In this document: in pieces, positions 27,512 to 36,643 of the stretch
How the letters are laid out: every line of letters starts with the position of its first letter
Numbering within the stretch: the first letter of the stretch is position 1
Assembly: GCA_017640605.1 (NCBI GenBank)
Contig: JAEPQH010000002.1
Location: 248,001 to 312,000, forward strand
Length of the DNA stretch: 64,000 nt
Direction: 5' to 3'
DNA from: Balneolaceae bacterium
GTDB lineage: Bacteria > Bacteroidota > Rhodothermia > Balneolales > Balneolaceae
Made by a program: the position numbers and the translations under genes
The notes under the pieces: model-generated
Database searches by the model: none
Told to the model about the DNA's origin: nothing
The model's input: the letters and a program-made list of their open reading frames with translations, nothing else

Positions 27512-27922
27512 ATGCAAAGCATTTCTCCTTATCTGTTCTTTCCCGGCAATTGCGAAGAAGCTCTCAATTTTTATCAAAAAGTGTTTAATGCTGAGATTAC
27601 CGCATTACAACGGTTTGGTGACGCCAGCATGCCGGTTGAGGATGATTACAAATCAAAAATTATGCACGGAGAACTAAGCATTGGCTCTATAAAATTAATG
27701 TTTTCTGATGGCGCTCCCCATCGTGAAATTACCAATGGCGATAATGTACACTTAAATTTGTCATTTTCTGATGAAACCTCTCTTCGCTTAACCTGGGGTA
27801 AATTGGCTGAAGGCGGCTCCATTCACATGGACTTACAGGATACGTTTTGGGGCGCCCTTTTCGGACAATTAGAAGATAAATACGGCATTCGCTGGATGTT
27901 GAATTATCAACGAGAGGTATAG
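27512..27922 (+). CDS. PhnB/YjdN-like VOC superfamily protein
   Basis: 136 aa. It begins with ISPYLFFPGNCEEALNFYQKVFNAEI, the usual opening of PhnB-like proteins of the vicinal-oxygen-chelate fold, and continues MHGELSIGSIKLMFSDG, with a C-terminal GALFGQLEDKYGIRWMLN. Families with this fold include glyoxalases and bleomycin-resistance proteins, but the PhnB branch has no settled reaction. Length is normal for the family. It is probably a single-gene unit, starting 37 bp after the DUF4159 gene without obvious functional link. Confidence 0.88.
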   Translation: MQSISPYLFFPGNCEEALNFYQKVFNAEITALQRFGDASMPVEDDYKSKIMHGELSIGSIKLMFSDGAPHREITNGDNVHLNLSFSDETSLRLTWGKLAEGGSIHMDLQDTFWGALFGQLEDKYGIRWMLNYQREV

Positions 27923-27949
27923 GCACAAAGGCACAAAGGCACAGAGTGG
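27922..27949 (+). repeat. Octanucleotide tandem repeat (GGCACAAA, about three copies)
   Basis: Three consecutive copies, the last degenerate (GGCACAGA), starting directly at the stop of the VOC gene. It is another short tandem array placed exactly behind a stop codon. Confidence 0.85.
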
Positions 27950-28082
27950 ATATTAGTTATCCTTTCGTATTCATTCACTCGTACAAATTTTTGTGTCTAA
28001 GTTCAAAATTCACAAAAAATTCATCGCAGTTAGCAATATTTTTTCTTCCTTTTGGTTACAGGTAGAAATTGGGGTATATAAG

Positions 28083-28889
28083 ATGCGTAGCTATACTTTA
28101 CTTGGTTTAATTATTGCTTATACAATAAGCTGTGATACTGCTAATTCAGATAGAAATGCACCGCTGGTAGAGGCAAAATATGAATATGAATCTGTGAATG
28201 GATATCCGGATTTTATTCAAGCGCACTCAAATGAAGAAATCGAATCATTTATAGCGTCTCTCCCACATTCTATGCGAAAGTATACAGAAGTAAATAAGTT
28301 TGGGAATTTTGAGTTTAATTTTTTGGATGGTGAATACTTAGAGGATCTAAGACCACTTAATAATGCAGATAGTATTAAAATAGAATTTGAAAATTTCCTT
28401 TTAGAGTACTCCAAGTTCACCAACATAGTCGATACCACTAATATTTATTTCTATAATCCAGAGAGTATTAACGATAATGAATTCTGGCATATTTCTACTT
28501 CTGAGCAATATACATCATCCGGGTTCATACTGCCTTATACAGGATATCGATTAGGTTTAACTTCAAAAGGAATCACTTCAATTCAGGGAATTTGGTACGA
28601 GAAAGACATATTCGTTCCTCCTCCACGATTTGAACCTCAGATTAGTGCAGTTGAAGCAATTGATATTGTAGTAGATAAATCTTACAAAGTTTGTGGTATT
28701 GAAGGATCATTCGAAGATGAACACGTTACAGGCGTATATGATGAGCTAGTGACTCACGACCAAAATGATAAGCGATATTTTCTATATGCCTGGGTAGTTG
28801 AATTTGGAAATGGCACCTTAGAAATATTTGTCGACAAAGTTAGTGGCCAAATATTCCGCATTACTGATGGAACGACATGCTATCCATGA
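28083..28889 (+). CDS. Unrecognised lipoprotein with PepSY-like C-terminus
   Basis: 268 aa from ATG 28083; a longer frame upstream lacks a sensible start. Lipoprotein signal MRSYTLLGLIIAYTISC with the Cys at 17. The C-terminal third (ISAVEAIDIVVDKSYKVCGIEG, then YFLYAWVVEFGNGTLEIFVDKVSGQIF) resembles a PepSY-type strand-helix pattern in which residues read out as I-D-V-SG-I-. This resemblance is weak. The rest is not recognised. It stands alone between the VOC gene and dnaG and is convergent with dnaG. Confidence 0.7.
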   Translation: MRSYTLLGLIIAYTISCDTANSDRNAPLVEAKYEYESVNGYPDFIQAHSNEEIESFIASLPHSMRKYTEVNKFGNFEFNFLDGEYLEDLRPLNNADSIKIEFENFLLEYSKFTNIVDTTNIYFYNPESINDNEFWHISTSEQYTSSGFILPYTGYRLGLTSKGITSIQGIWYEKDIFVPPPRFEPQISAVEAIDIVVDKSYKVCGIEGSFEDEHVTGVYDELVTHDQNDKRYFLYAWVVEFGNGTLEIFVDKVSGQIFRITDGTTCYP

Positions 28890-28919
28890 AGAACTCGTTT
28901 CAGATTTGTGCGATTCAGT

Positions 28920-28951
28920 AATTCAAAATTTTGAATTTTAAATTTTGAATT
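28920..28951. repeat. AT-only inverted repeat between convergent genes
   Basis: AATTCAAAATTTTGAATT is an 18-bp perfect palindrome (28920-28937), followed by a further half TTAAATTTTGAATT. It lies between the 3' ends of the lipoprotein gene and dnaG and touches the dnaG stop codon. It may be a recognition or termination structure. Confidence 0.75.
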
Positions 28952-30980
28952 ATTTCTCCCCTTTCATCTTGTAGGAAAACACTTTATCACTATTGGGGTT
29001 GTCTTTCTCGCCTTTGGGATCGGGATAGAAATCGTCGGAATCTACGCGTTCTCTTTGCGTGATTTTTGATTGGATATCGGCCTGTATCTTAATAATCTGA
29101 TGCTTTTCTTCTGATGAAGCTGTTTTTAACTTCTCAGCTAATTCCTCTCTTTTACGCTTAAAAAAACTCAATTCCATGGTTTTTATCGTACTTTTTGCAG
29201 TGCGGTACGGGTTACGATCAACTTTGTATTCGACCCCGATTTTTTCGGCATGTCGCTCGCTGGCACTGTGCTGTTTCAATAGTACGTCACCCACCAATCT
29301 TGGATATGGATCCGATTTTTCCGAATAAACCTCGATATTTATTTCTTCCCCTTGTTTGAATCGCTCCACGATATCACGGTAAAACCCGGCCAGTTCTTCA
29401 TCTTCAAATAACCGATCGTTGGTCAACGAACAAATATATTCCACCATAGGATTCTTGTAGGTGATCATCAGGCGGATTAATTCCTTTTCGTAGCTGGGTT
29501 TTTTCTTTGTTGGAGCACGAAATTGCTCTTCATCAATAATTAAATCATCAACAGGAAATTCTTCGTCCGGTAATGGGGGCTCATCACTATTTTGAATTCG
29601 CTGCTGTATTTCCCTTTCCTGCTGTTTTTTTGCCCGGAATCGTTCTTTCTCTTTCTGCTTTTGCTTTCGTGCCAACACCCGATCTAATTCATCAAATAAA
29701 TCTCGATCGCTACCCCGGCGGAATTTTTGTGTTTTTTGATGCAGATGCTGCACATACAACTGTTGTTGAATAGATTCTGAAATATTGGCTATTGCTTCCA
29801 GTATTTCTGATATCACTTTCGCGAGTTCAGTTGGTTTTTCGAGTCGGCCCTCTTCATCGGCCTTAAGCATCAGGAAATCGACAAAATCTTGTGCCTTTTT
29901 CTGCTTTAACTCATCAAACGATTCTTTGCCAAATTGCTTGACAAAGGAATCCGGATCTTCCCCATCAGGTAATTCCAATAGCTGAACTTCCATCCCTTCT
30001 GCTAATGCAATATTTATTCCACGTTTCATGGCGGCCTGACCTGCATTATCTGAATCATAGATCATGATAATACGCTCTCCGTATCGATGAAGAATTTTCA
30101 TTTGTCCGGGAGTAAGTGCCGTTCCCGAACTAGCTACAACGTTTTTGATTCCATGCTCATTTAAGGTGATTACATCGGTGTAGCCTTCAACCAAAATCAC
30201 TTCTTTATTTTTTCGAATGTCGTTTTTAGCGAAGTTTACTCCATATACAACCTCACTTTTATTGTACACTTTGGTTTGAGCCGAGTTTATATACTTCGCT
30301 GTTTTCTCATTACCCAGCACTCTCCCGGCAAAAGCGATCACTTTATTAGTTGGCGAGAAAATCGGAAACATTAATCGACCTCTAAAGGTGTCGTAAAATC
30401 CTTCCCCTCGGTTGCTAGGTTTAATTAGATCAGCCTCAATAAGATATTTTTTATCAATTCCGGCACCTTCTGCAGCTGCAAACAATTCGTTTCCCGATCC
30501 AGGGGAATACCCTAAACCAAAACGTTTTATTATTTCCCGATTGTAGCCTCTTTTTTGCAGATAGGTCATCGCTTTTTCGGCTTCGGGGTTTTCAATCAAA
30601 TTTCGATAATAGAACCGTCCGGCAAACCTTAAGGCATTATACATCCCCTCTTTAAGCTGGTAATTCTCATCACGAACTTCATTAGGATCATCTTCAGGAA
30701 TAAAAACTCCGTAACGATCGGCCAATTCTCTAACAGCTTCGGTAAAACTTATCCCATCCTGATCCATCACAAACTTGAATACATCGCCCGATTCGCCACA
30801 CCCAAAACATTTATAAATCCTCAGATTTGGATTCACATTAAAAGATGGTGTTTTCTCATTGTGATAGGGACATAAACCGATGAAACCACTGCCCGATCGC
30901 TTCAGCTTCACATAGTCTGAAACAACCTCAACAATATCGGCAGCATCTTTTACTTCTTCTTTTTTGGCATCGGTGATCAT
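28950..30980 (-). CDS. dnaG: DNA primase
   Basis: 676 aa from ATG 30980. The frame extends 23 codons upstream, but these are translated TTTTCAC repeats. The N-terminal CHC2 zinc-binding domain has Cys37, His40, Cys58 and Cys61 (CPYHNEKTPSF, then CFGCGESGD). The core polymerase subdomain and TOPRIM fold follow, with VILVEGYTDVITL and the acidic DSDNAGQAAMKRG metal site. The C-terminal helicase-binding region is linked by a Lys/Glu/Gln-rich coil (about 440-500, EKERFRAKKQQEREIQQRI). All catalytic residues seem intact. The enzyme makes RNA primers at the fork with DnaB. It is not in the usual rpsU-dnaG-rpoD arrangement; neighbours are unrelated. Confidence 0.96.
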   Translation of the reverse strand: MITDAKKEEVKDAADIVEVVSDYVKLKRSGSGFIGLCPYHNEKTPSFNVNPNLRIYKCFGCGESGDVFKFVMDQDGISFTEAVRELADRYGVFIPEDDPNEVRDENYQLKEGMYNALRFAGRFYYRNLIENPEAEKAMTYLQKRGYNREIIKRFGLGYSPGSGNELFAAAEGAGIDKKYLIEADLIKPSNRGEGFYDTFRGRLMFPIFSPTNKVIAFAGRVLGNEKTAKYINSAQTKVYNKSEVVYGVNFAKNDIRKNKEVILVEGYTDVITLNEHGIKNVVASSGTALTPGQMKILHRYGERIIMIYDSDNAGQAAMKRGINIALAEGMEVQLLELPDGEDPDSFVKQFGKESFDELKQKKAQDFVDFLMLKADEEGRLEKPTELAKVISEILEAIANISESIQQQLYVQHLHQKTQKFRRGSDRDLFDELDRVLARKQKQKEKERFRAKKQQEREIQQRIQNSDEPPLPDEEFPVDDLIIDEEQFRAPTKKKPSYEKELIRLMITYKNPMVEYICSLTNDRLFEDEELAGFYRDIVERFKQGEEINIEVYSEKSDPYPRLVGDVLLKQHSASERHAEKIGVEYKVDRNPYRTAKSTIKTMELSFFKRKREELAEKLKTASSEEKHQIIKIQADIQSKITQRERVDSDDFYPDPKGEKDNPNSDKVFSYKMKGEK

Positions 30981-31010
30981 TTTTGAATGATAGCCACAAA
31001 GTATCAAAAG

Positions 31011-31060
31011 GGAAAAGGGAAAAGTGAGAAATCCCTTTTCACTTTTCACTTTTACAAAAA
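31011..31060. repeat. TTTTCAC heptamers in an inverted-repeat context upstream of dnaG
   Basis: Two perfect TTTTCAC units (31036-31049) continue into TTTT. The preceding GGGAAAAGTGAG is their inverted counterpart, so the segment can form a stem of about eight pairs. The same heptamer forms the array at 8001-8033. Confidence 0.8.
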
Positions 31061-31155
31061 AAATATTTAACCAGAATTAAAGCCTTGCTTTTAGCTACTT
31101 TGATGAACAGCCCGTATATTCCCGCCCGAAAAATCACACTTCAAAAACTTATAGA

Positions 31156-32025
31156 ATGAGCGTATTAGTTGGAAAAGACACTCGCCTTGTAGTTCAAGGC
31201 TTTACCGGCAGCGAAGGTAGCTTCCATGCCGGACAAATGATCGAATATGGAACCAATGTAATCGGTGGTGTAACTCCCGGTAAAGGTGGTCAATCTCACC
31301 TCGATCGCCCGGTATTTAACACCGTTGCAGAAGCCGTAGAAAATGAAGGCGCTAATACCTCTATTATTTTTGTGCCACCGGCATTTGCTGCCGATGCTAT
31401 TACCGAAGCAGCTTTCGCAGGTATCAAAACTATCATCGCAATTACCGAAGGAATTCCGGTAAAAGATATGATCGTGGCTAAACAAATAGTTAAGAGCCAT
31501 GGTGCTACCCTGATTGGTCCTAACTGCCCGGGAGTTATCACTCCGGGTGAAGCTAAAGTTGGAATTATGCCGGGATTCATTTTCTCACCGGGAACTGTTG
31601 GTTTAATTTCACGATCCGGTACCCTCACTTATGAAGCGGTTGATCAGCTCACAAAAGCAGGACTAGGACAAAGTACCGCTATTGGTATTGGTGGTGATCC
31701 GGTAATCGGAACTACTCACCTTGATGCTGTTAAATTGCTTCAGGAAGATCCTGATACCGAATCTATTGTATTAATTGGTGAGATTGGTGGTTCTGCTGAG
31801 GAAGAAGCGGCCGCTTACATCAAAGACAATGTTACTAAGCCTGTGGTGGCATTTATTGCAGGTTCAACTGCGCCTCCGGGCCGACGAATGGGGCATGCAG
31901 GTGCAATTATCTCTGGTGGAAAAGGAACTGCTCAGGATAAAAAGAAAGCACTTGCTGATGCAGGAATTACCGTTGTAGAAAGTCCTGCCGATATCGGCGA
32001 CACACTAAAAGGAGTACTTGCTTAA
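31156..32025 (+). CDS. sucD: Succinyl-CoA ligase, alpha subunit
   Basis: 289 aa, full length. It forms succinate from succinyl-CoA with the beta subunit, yielding ATP or GTP in the TCA cycle. The N-terminal CoA-binding Rossmann domain shows [15 protein letters not shown] and [15 protein letters not shown]. The phosphorylated active-site His is His247 in [28 protein letters not shown] and [14 protein letters not shown] are also diagnostic. No sucC is adjacent, which is common in Bacteroidota. A strong terminator follows the stop by about 30 bp, so it is a single-gene transcript. The start ATG 31156 is well supported by the family N-terminus. Confidence 0.97.
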   Translation: MSVLVGKDTRLVVQGFTGSEGSFHAGQMIEYGTNVIGGVTPGKGGQSHLDRPVFNTVAEAVENEGANTSIIFVPPAFAADAITEAAFAGIKTIIAITEGIPVKDMIVAKQIVKSHGATLIGPNCPGVITPGEAKVGIMPGFIFSPGTVGLISRSGTLTYEAVDQLTKAGLGQSTAIGIGGDPVIGTTHLDAVKLLQEDPDTESIVLIGEIGGSAEEEAAAYIKDNVTKPVVAFIAGSTAPPGRRMGHAGAIISGGKGTAQDKKKALADAGITVVESPADIGDTLKGVLA

Positions 32026-32055
32026 CAACAGCAAAGTTTCTTTATACAATTTTCT

Positions 32056-32088
32056 AAGCCTTATTCGTTGACGGATAAGGCTTTTTTA
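32056..32088 (+). terminator. Rho-independent terminator of sucD
   Basis: AAGCCTTAT (32056-32064) pairs perfectly with ATAAGGCTT (32075-32083) across a 10-nt loop and is followed by a T run to 32088. Confidence 0.92.
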
Positions 32089-32097
32089 TTTAGTATT

Positions 32098-32871
32098 ATG
32101 AAACTTATGGGTAAGCAAAAATTTACACTTTATCTTTTGATTTTTTTGGGTGCAGTTTGGGTTAGCAGCACACCATCTTATGCTCAATCATTAAGTGATT
32201 CCACTATTGTTATGGGCACTCCGCATGATATTGAAAATGGTAAGGGCTATATCAGAAATTATTACCTAAACTATAATCTAGTTGGTATCGGAATTGGCAA
32301 ACATGCTTTTTTACGAGCCGGCTTTGGGATTGTAGAGCTAATTAACTTAAGGGAAACTGCCTATTACTTTCAGCCAAGCATATCTGCCCCAATATCCGAC
32401 CGTGTAAAACTAACTGTTGGAGTTGGATTCTCACAATATCATCGGGAACTATCATCGAGAACCATTGATACTGAATTTTCAGTAAAAACCAGAAAAGGAC
32501 TGCTACAATTTGGAATGAGTATAGGTGTGATGGAAAAGTACTCTGAAACGATTTCTGATTTCAGATCACAACCCTCTTTTAAACTTAATTATGCGCTACA
32601 TATTACTCGTAAATCTTTATTAATATTTGAGAATAGAACATTTCAAAATTTGATTGACGAAACGGTTTATCTTGATGGAAGTTCATTTGGTCGCCCCTTA
32701 AATACTTCAAATTCTTCAACAGATTTTGTAAGCTCTTTCACTTACCGCGTATTAAACAACAAAGCCGGGTTTGACCTCGGCTTCATTGCTTTCTATAATT
32801 TTCCAACTGGTGGTGATTTCATTCTTCCTCACTTCGGCTTTGTTATTCCATTCGATCGATTTACTGAATAG
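32098..32871 (+). CDS. Unrecognised exported, probably outer-membrane protein
   Basis: 257 aa from ATG 32098; a start inside the sucD terminator (32068) is unlikely, and ATG 32107 is the alternative. The signal peptide (LYLLIFLGAVWVSSTPSYAQ) ends near residue 30. The mature part has alternating hydrophobic/polar strands with Tyr/Phe/Gly (YIRNYYLNYNLVGIGIGKHAF, KLTVGVGFSQYH), like a small outer-membrane beta barrel, and ends HFGFVIPFDRFTE. No named family was recognised. Its 3' end overlaps the convergent glgC end by 11 bases. Confidence 0.65.
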   Translation: MKLMGKQKFTLYLLIFLGAVWVSSTPSYAQSLSDSTIVMGTPHDIENGKGYIRNYYLNYNLVGIGIGKHAFLRAGFGIVELINLRETAYYFQPSISAPISDRVKLTVGVGFSQYHRELSSRTIDTEFSVKTRKGLLQFGMSIGVMEKYSETISDFRSQPSFKLNYALHITRKSLLIFENRTFQNLIDETVYLDGSSFGRPLNTSNSSTDFVSSFTYRVLNNKAGFDLGFIAFYNFPTGGDFILPHFGFVIPFDRFTE

Positions 32872-34135
32872 CTGTACCATCCGGAATTACAGTGCCTTTG
32901 GGTACAATTACAATCCCATCTCGAATGTAGTGATATTGTCCATCGCTATCTGGTAAATGATCGCCACCTACAATCCGAACATCGTTACCCATACACACAT
33001 TTTTATCGATTATGCAATTACTGATGTAACATCGTTGACCAATTCCCATGGCGGGATTGTCAACGGAGGCGTTATCAATAAATTCTTTGGATTGATAATT
33101 ATCATTACCCATAACTATAGAATGTTCGATGGTTGTCCCTTTCCCTATTCTTGATCGAATTCCGATCACTGATCTAACCATTCTACTAGCTTCAATAATA
33201 GAGCCTTCCGCAACCAGCGAGTTTTCCAGGGTTGTGCCCATAATTTTAGATGGAGGTAATAAACGAGCACGAGTGAAAATCATATTATCATTATCGTACA
33301 CATTAAAAGCCGGAACAGTATCAGCAAGCTCTAGATTTGCTTCAAAAAATGATTTTATAGTTCCAATATCCGTCCAATAACCACCAAATTCGTAACTACT
33401 TACCTTAAATCCTTCGTCAAGAGTTTTGGGGATGATCTCTTTACCGAAATCGGTGGCCTCAGGGTTTCTGGCTAATAAATCCAATAAGGTCTTACGATTG
33501 AAAATATAAATCCCCATTGAAGCCAAATAATTCTTTCCGGCACTTGCATACGGCTCGGGCACGTTTGATCCCCAGTCTTTGAGTTCATCCAACGAAGGTT
33601 TTTCAACAAAACTGTCAATCATTCCATCTTCATTGGTTTTCATGATACCGAAACCGGTAGCGTCCTCTGCCACTACAGGAATTGTAGCAACCGTTAAGTG
33701 CGATTTATTTTGTTTATGCCGCGCTAACATTTTCCGGTAATCCATTTGGTATAATTGATCACCCGAAAGAATCAGTACATACTTATAGGTATGATTCTCC
33801 AAATGACGCATACATTGCCGCACTGCATCGGCCGTACCTTGAAACCAATCTGGATTATCTGCAGTTTGCTCAGCTGCTAAGATATCCACAAATCCACGGC
33901 TAAACATATCGAAATTAAACGTGTTCTTAATATGTCGGTTTAGCGAAGCAGAGTTGAATTGCGTTAGCACATAAATTCTGCGTATGTCTGAGTTCAAACA
34001 ATTCGAGATTGGAATATCCACCAATCTATATTTACCCCCAACCGGAACTGCAGGTTTCGACCGATGGTCGGTTAGCGGGAACAGCCTTGTTCCTCTCCCT
34101 CCTCCTAGAATAATCGAAATCACAGAGTCTTTCAT
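32861..34135 (-). CDS. glgC: Glucose-1-phosphate adenylyltransferase
   Basis: 424 aa. It makes ADP-glucose from glucose-1-phosphate and ATP, the committed step of glycogen synthesis. N-terminal nucleotide-binding GGGRGTRLFPLTDHRSKPAVPVGG (starting at about residue 10), sugar-binding FVEKP, GDQLYQMDY, a middle YWTDIGTI segment, and a left-handed beta-helix C-terminus with IVEASRM-type turns. Length is normal. It starts 9 bp after glgA and is co-transcribed with it. The 3' end overlaps the convergent gene at 32871. Confidence 0.95.
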   Translation of the reverse strand: MKDSVISIILGGGRGTRLFPLTDHRSKPAVPVGGKYRLVDIPISNCLNSDIRRIYVLTQFNSASLNRHIKNTFNFDMFSRGFVDILAAEQTADNPDWFQGTADAVRQCMRHLENHTYKYVLILSGDQLYQMDYRKMLARHKQNKSHLTVATIPVVAEDATGFGIMKTNEDGMIDSFVEKPSLDELKDWGSNVPEPYASAGKNYLASMGIYIFNRKTLLDLLARNPEATDFGKEIIPKTLDEGFKVSSYEFGGYWTDIGTIKSFFEANLELADTVPAFNVYDNDNMIFTRARLLPPSKIMGTTLENSLVAEGSIIEASRMVRSVIGIRSRIGKGTTIEHSIVMGNDNYQSKEFIDNASVDNPAMGIGQRCYISNCIIDKNVCMGNDVRIVGGDHLPDSDGQYHYIRDGIVIVPKGTVIPDGTAIQ

Positions 34136-34144
34136 TTTGTCCCT

Positions 34145-35587
34145 TTACTTTAAATTAATTAGTTCTTTGTACATGTTAATATATTCCTTCGCCGAGTTGT
34201 TCCATGAGTAATCAAGCTTTGCAATTCTTGACACAACACGTTGTAATTCCTTCTTATCAGCAAATAAATCAATGGCACGGTCGACGGCTCCTTCAGCTTC
34301 ATGTAATGCAAAGTTATCAAATCGAATTCCGTAACCATCGCTTTCACTAATATCTTTTACGGTGTCGATAAGACCACCCACCGATCGAACAATTGGAATG
34401 GTGCCATAACGCATGGCAAACATCTGATTAAGCCCGCAAGGCTCTACCCTAGACGGCATTAAGATGAAATCGGAACCTGCATACATTTGGTGAGCCAGTT
34501 TCTCGTTGTATTCCAAGGTTGCATCAAAATACCCGAAATGATCGTTTTCCATTCGGGCAAAAATTTCATGCAGGGTTGGGTCTCCTGTGCCCAGCAAAAT
34601 GAAATTCACTTCTTTATCACTGTGCATGAAATGTGAAATTAAATCAGGAAGAAGGTCCGCTCCTTTTTCACGTACCAATCTACCAATAAACGCCACTGTA
34701 GGGAGTTCGGGATTTAACCCAAACTGCTTACAAAGTACCGCCTTGTTTTTCTTTTTTCCGGTTTTAATGCTTCTAACTGTATAATTATGTTCAATCAGGG
34801 GATCTGTTTTTGGATCCCAAACTTCGGTATCAATTCCGTTTATTATTCCACGCGATTTCGCTGCTTCCTGATTAAATAAAGGTTCTAACCCACTTGAACT
34901 CTGCCCAAGCTCTTGCATATAACTTTGCGAAACGGTAGTAATTTGCCATGCGCATTTTAGCGCGGAGGCTAAAGAATTCAACTGACCATTCCACTCTAAT
35001 AATCCATAGTTATGCGGAATGAAAGGCGGAATCATTTCGGCATGCATCATACTCTGCTGTCCCTGATACTCTGCGTTATGAACCGTTATGATAGATGGAA
35101 TATGCTCTAGCTCATTAAAACGAACACATTGCTTCAGCATAAAAGGCACCAGACCGGTATGATGATCGTGGCAATGAATGATATCTGGTTTATCATGAAA
35201 AGTACGAATCCATTCTAAAGCAGCAATTTGAAAGGATAACGCCCGTTCAAATTCATCCCAATATCCATGCCCCGACCATGGATCGATATACACCCCAGGA
35301 CGATCAAAACGCCCGGGAATATCAATTACATACAGGGGAAAGCCGAGCTTATTCGTTTTTTCTTTCAGTATGGAAAAGCCAAAATAATCTTGTCCTAAAG
35401 GCGCACTCGATTCCCAAACCAAATCCCACTCTTGCTCATTGAGCCACGGAGTGCGATACTTAGGCAAAATAACTTCGCAAAACTCGCCATGCTGGTTTAA
35501 ATATTTTGGGAGCGATCCAACTACATCTCCCAATCCACCGGCTTTTGCGGCAGGATAACATTCGGCACTGAGATGAATTATATGCAT
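34145..35587 (-). CDS. glgA: Glycogen synthase (GT5)
   Basis: 480 aa, full length, first gene of a glgA-glgC operon. It extends alpha-1,4-glucan from ADP-glucose. N-terminal KAGGLGDVVGSLP (residues 15-27, ADP-glucose binding) and the C-terminal GT-B half with FIGRLVREKGADLL, the catalytic SRVEPCGLNQMFAMRYGTIPIV motif with the Glu pair, and a GGLIDTV turn. The product should be stored glycogen; a branching enzyme is not seen here, but a GH57-like gene begins at the right end of the window. A GTTGCAAC palindrome in the 134-bp upstream gap is unassigned. Confidence 0.95.
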   Translation of the reverse strand: MHIIHLSAECYPAAKAGGLGDVVGSLPKYLNQHGEFCEVILPKYRTPWLNEQEWDLVWESSAPLGQDYFGFSILKEKTNKLGFPLYVIDIPGRFDRPGVYIDPWSGHGYWDEFERALSFQIAALEWIRTFHDKPDIIHCHDHHTGLVPFMLKQCVRFNELEHIPSIITVHNAEYQGQQSMMHAEMIPPFIPHNYGLLEWNGQLNSLASALKCAWQITTVSQSYMQELGQSSSGLEPLFNQEAAKSRGIINGIDTEVWDPKTDPLIEHNYTVRSIKTGKKKNKAVLCKQFGLNPELPTVAFIGRLVREKGADLLPDLISHFMHSDKEVNFILLGTGDPTLHEIFARMENDHFGYFDATLEYNEKLAHQMYAGSDFILMPSRVEPCGLNQMFAMRYGTIPIVRSVGGLIDTVKDISESDGYGIRFDNFALHEAEGAVDRAIDLFADKKELQRVVSRIAKLDYSWNNSAKEYINMYKELINLK

Positions 35588-35721
35588 AAATTTATGTAAC
35601 TCATTTCTATCGTCTTCGTAATTCCGTTTTGCTTACAAATAAGAAATCTTTATAGATGTTGCAACGTAGTTGCGTAGCTTATTCAAACTTTTATAAAATG
35701 ATAAAATAGAAATCAGGATAC

Positions 35722-36642
35722 ATGGAAATAATTCATTTAGAAGAGGTATCAAAGGCATTTGGTAAAAACAAAGCAGTGAGTGATGTGAGCTTTTCCGTAG
35801 AGAAAGGTCGCATTTTTGGATTACTAGGCCCGAACGGCGCCGGTAAAACCACAACTATCCGAATGATTAATAACATTTTAGCACCGGATACCGGTTCAAT
35901 TACCATTAATGGACAAACGGCCAGCCCGGCTACACAAAAGATGATCGGATACATGCCCGAGGAACGAGGTCTTTATAAAAAGATGAAAGTAGGTGAGCAG
36001 CTCCTCTACCTCACTCAGTTAAAAGGCATGGAAACAAGCGCTGCGAAAAAAGCCATAAATTTCTGGCTAGATCGTTTTGGCGCCACCGATTGGAAAAAGA
36101 AAGAAGTATCAGAACTTTCTAAAGGGATGTCGCAGAAAATTCAGTTTATCGCCACCATTGCGCACGATCCTGATATTTATATTTTCGATGAGCCTTTTTC
36201 CGGATTGGATCCCATCAATTCAGAAACATTGAAAGAAGTAATTATCGATCTGAGATCACAGGGTAAAACGATTCTATTTTCAACGCATCGTATGGAACAG
36301 GTGGAACAAATGTGCGACGATATCTGCTTATTCAACAAAGGAAAAACCGTACTTCAAGGTGATTTACGCGAAGTGAAGTCATCATTTGGAAAAAACACCA
36401 TCAATTTGGAGTTCGAAGGCGATGGCTCTTTCCTCGACAAACTGGAAGGAGTTCGCATTAACAACAGATCTACTAATTTTGCTGAAATAAGAGTGTTAAA
36501 CGGACAAAATATGCAGGAGATTCTCCACTTAGCGATCGATCATGCCGAGATTCATAAATTCGAACGGGTCCAACCTTCCCTAAATGAGATTTTTATTTCT
36601 ACCGTTGGCGAAGACAATCTTAAAAATGAGGAGGTAGCCTAA
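35722..36642 (+). CDS. ABC transporter ATPase, NatA-like
   Basis: 306 aa. Walker A GPNGAGKTT (about residues 38-46), signature region ELSKGMSQKIQ (LSKGM replaces LSGGQ, as usual for this subfamily), Walker B IYIFDEPFSGLDP, H-loop FSTHRM. A C-terminal extension of about 80 residues (DLREVKSSFGKNTINLEFEGDG) is typical of ATPases that pair with ABC-2 permeases. It is translationally linked to the permease gene, one base apart. Sodium extrusion (NatAB) is the classic assigned role but is not provable from sequence; multidrug or other export is as likely. Confidence 0.9.
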   Translation: MEIIHLEEVSKAFGKNKAVSDVSFSVEKGRIFGLLGPNGAGKTTTIRMINNILAPDTGSITINGQTASPATQKMIGYMPEERGLYKKMKVGEQLLYLTQLKGMETSAAKKAINFWLDRFGATDWKKKEVSELSKGMSQKIQFIATIAHDPDIYIFDEPFSGLDPINSETLKEVIIDLRSQGKTILFSTHRMEQVEQMCDDICLFNKGKTVLQGDLREVKSSFGKNTINLEFEGDGSFLDKLEGVRINNRSTNFAEIRVLNGQNMQEILHLAIDHAEIHKFERVQPSLNEIFISTVGEDNLKNEEVA

Positions 36643-36643
36643 C

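Noticed and set aside
30981-31049. 23-residue N-terminal extension of DnaG
   Set aside because: It reads through TTTTCAC repeats; ATG 30980 gives the standard DnaG start.
31165-31628. Minus-strand open frames opposite sucD
   Set aside because: Antisense to the conserved CoA-binding and active-site region; no family features of their own.
35650-35680. GTTGCAAC palindrome upstream of glgA as an operator
   Set aside because: Too short and AT-context-dependent to call; a single copy with no known factor.
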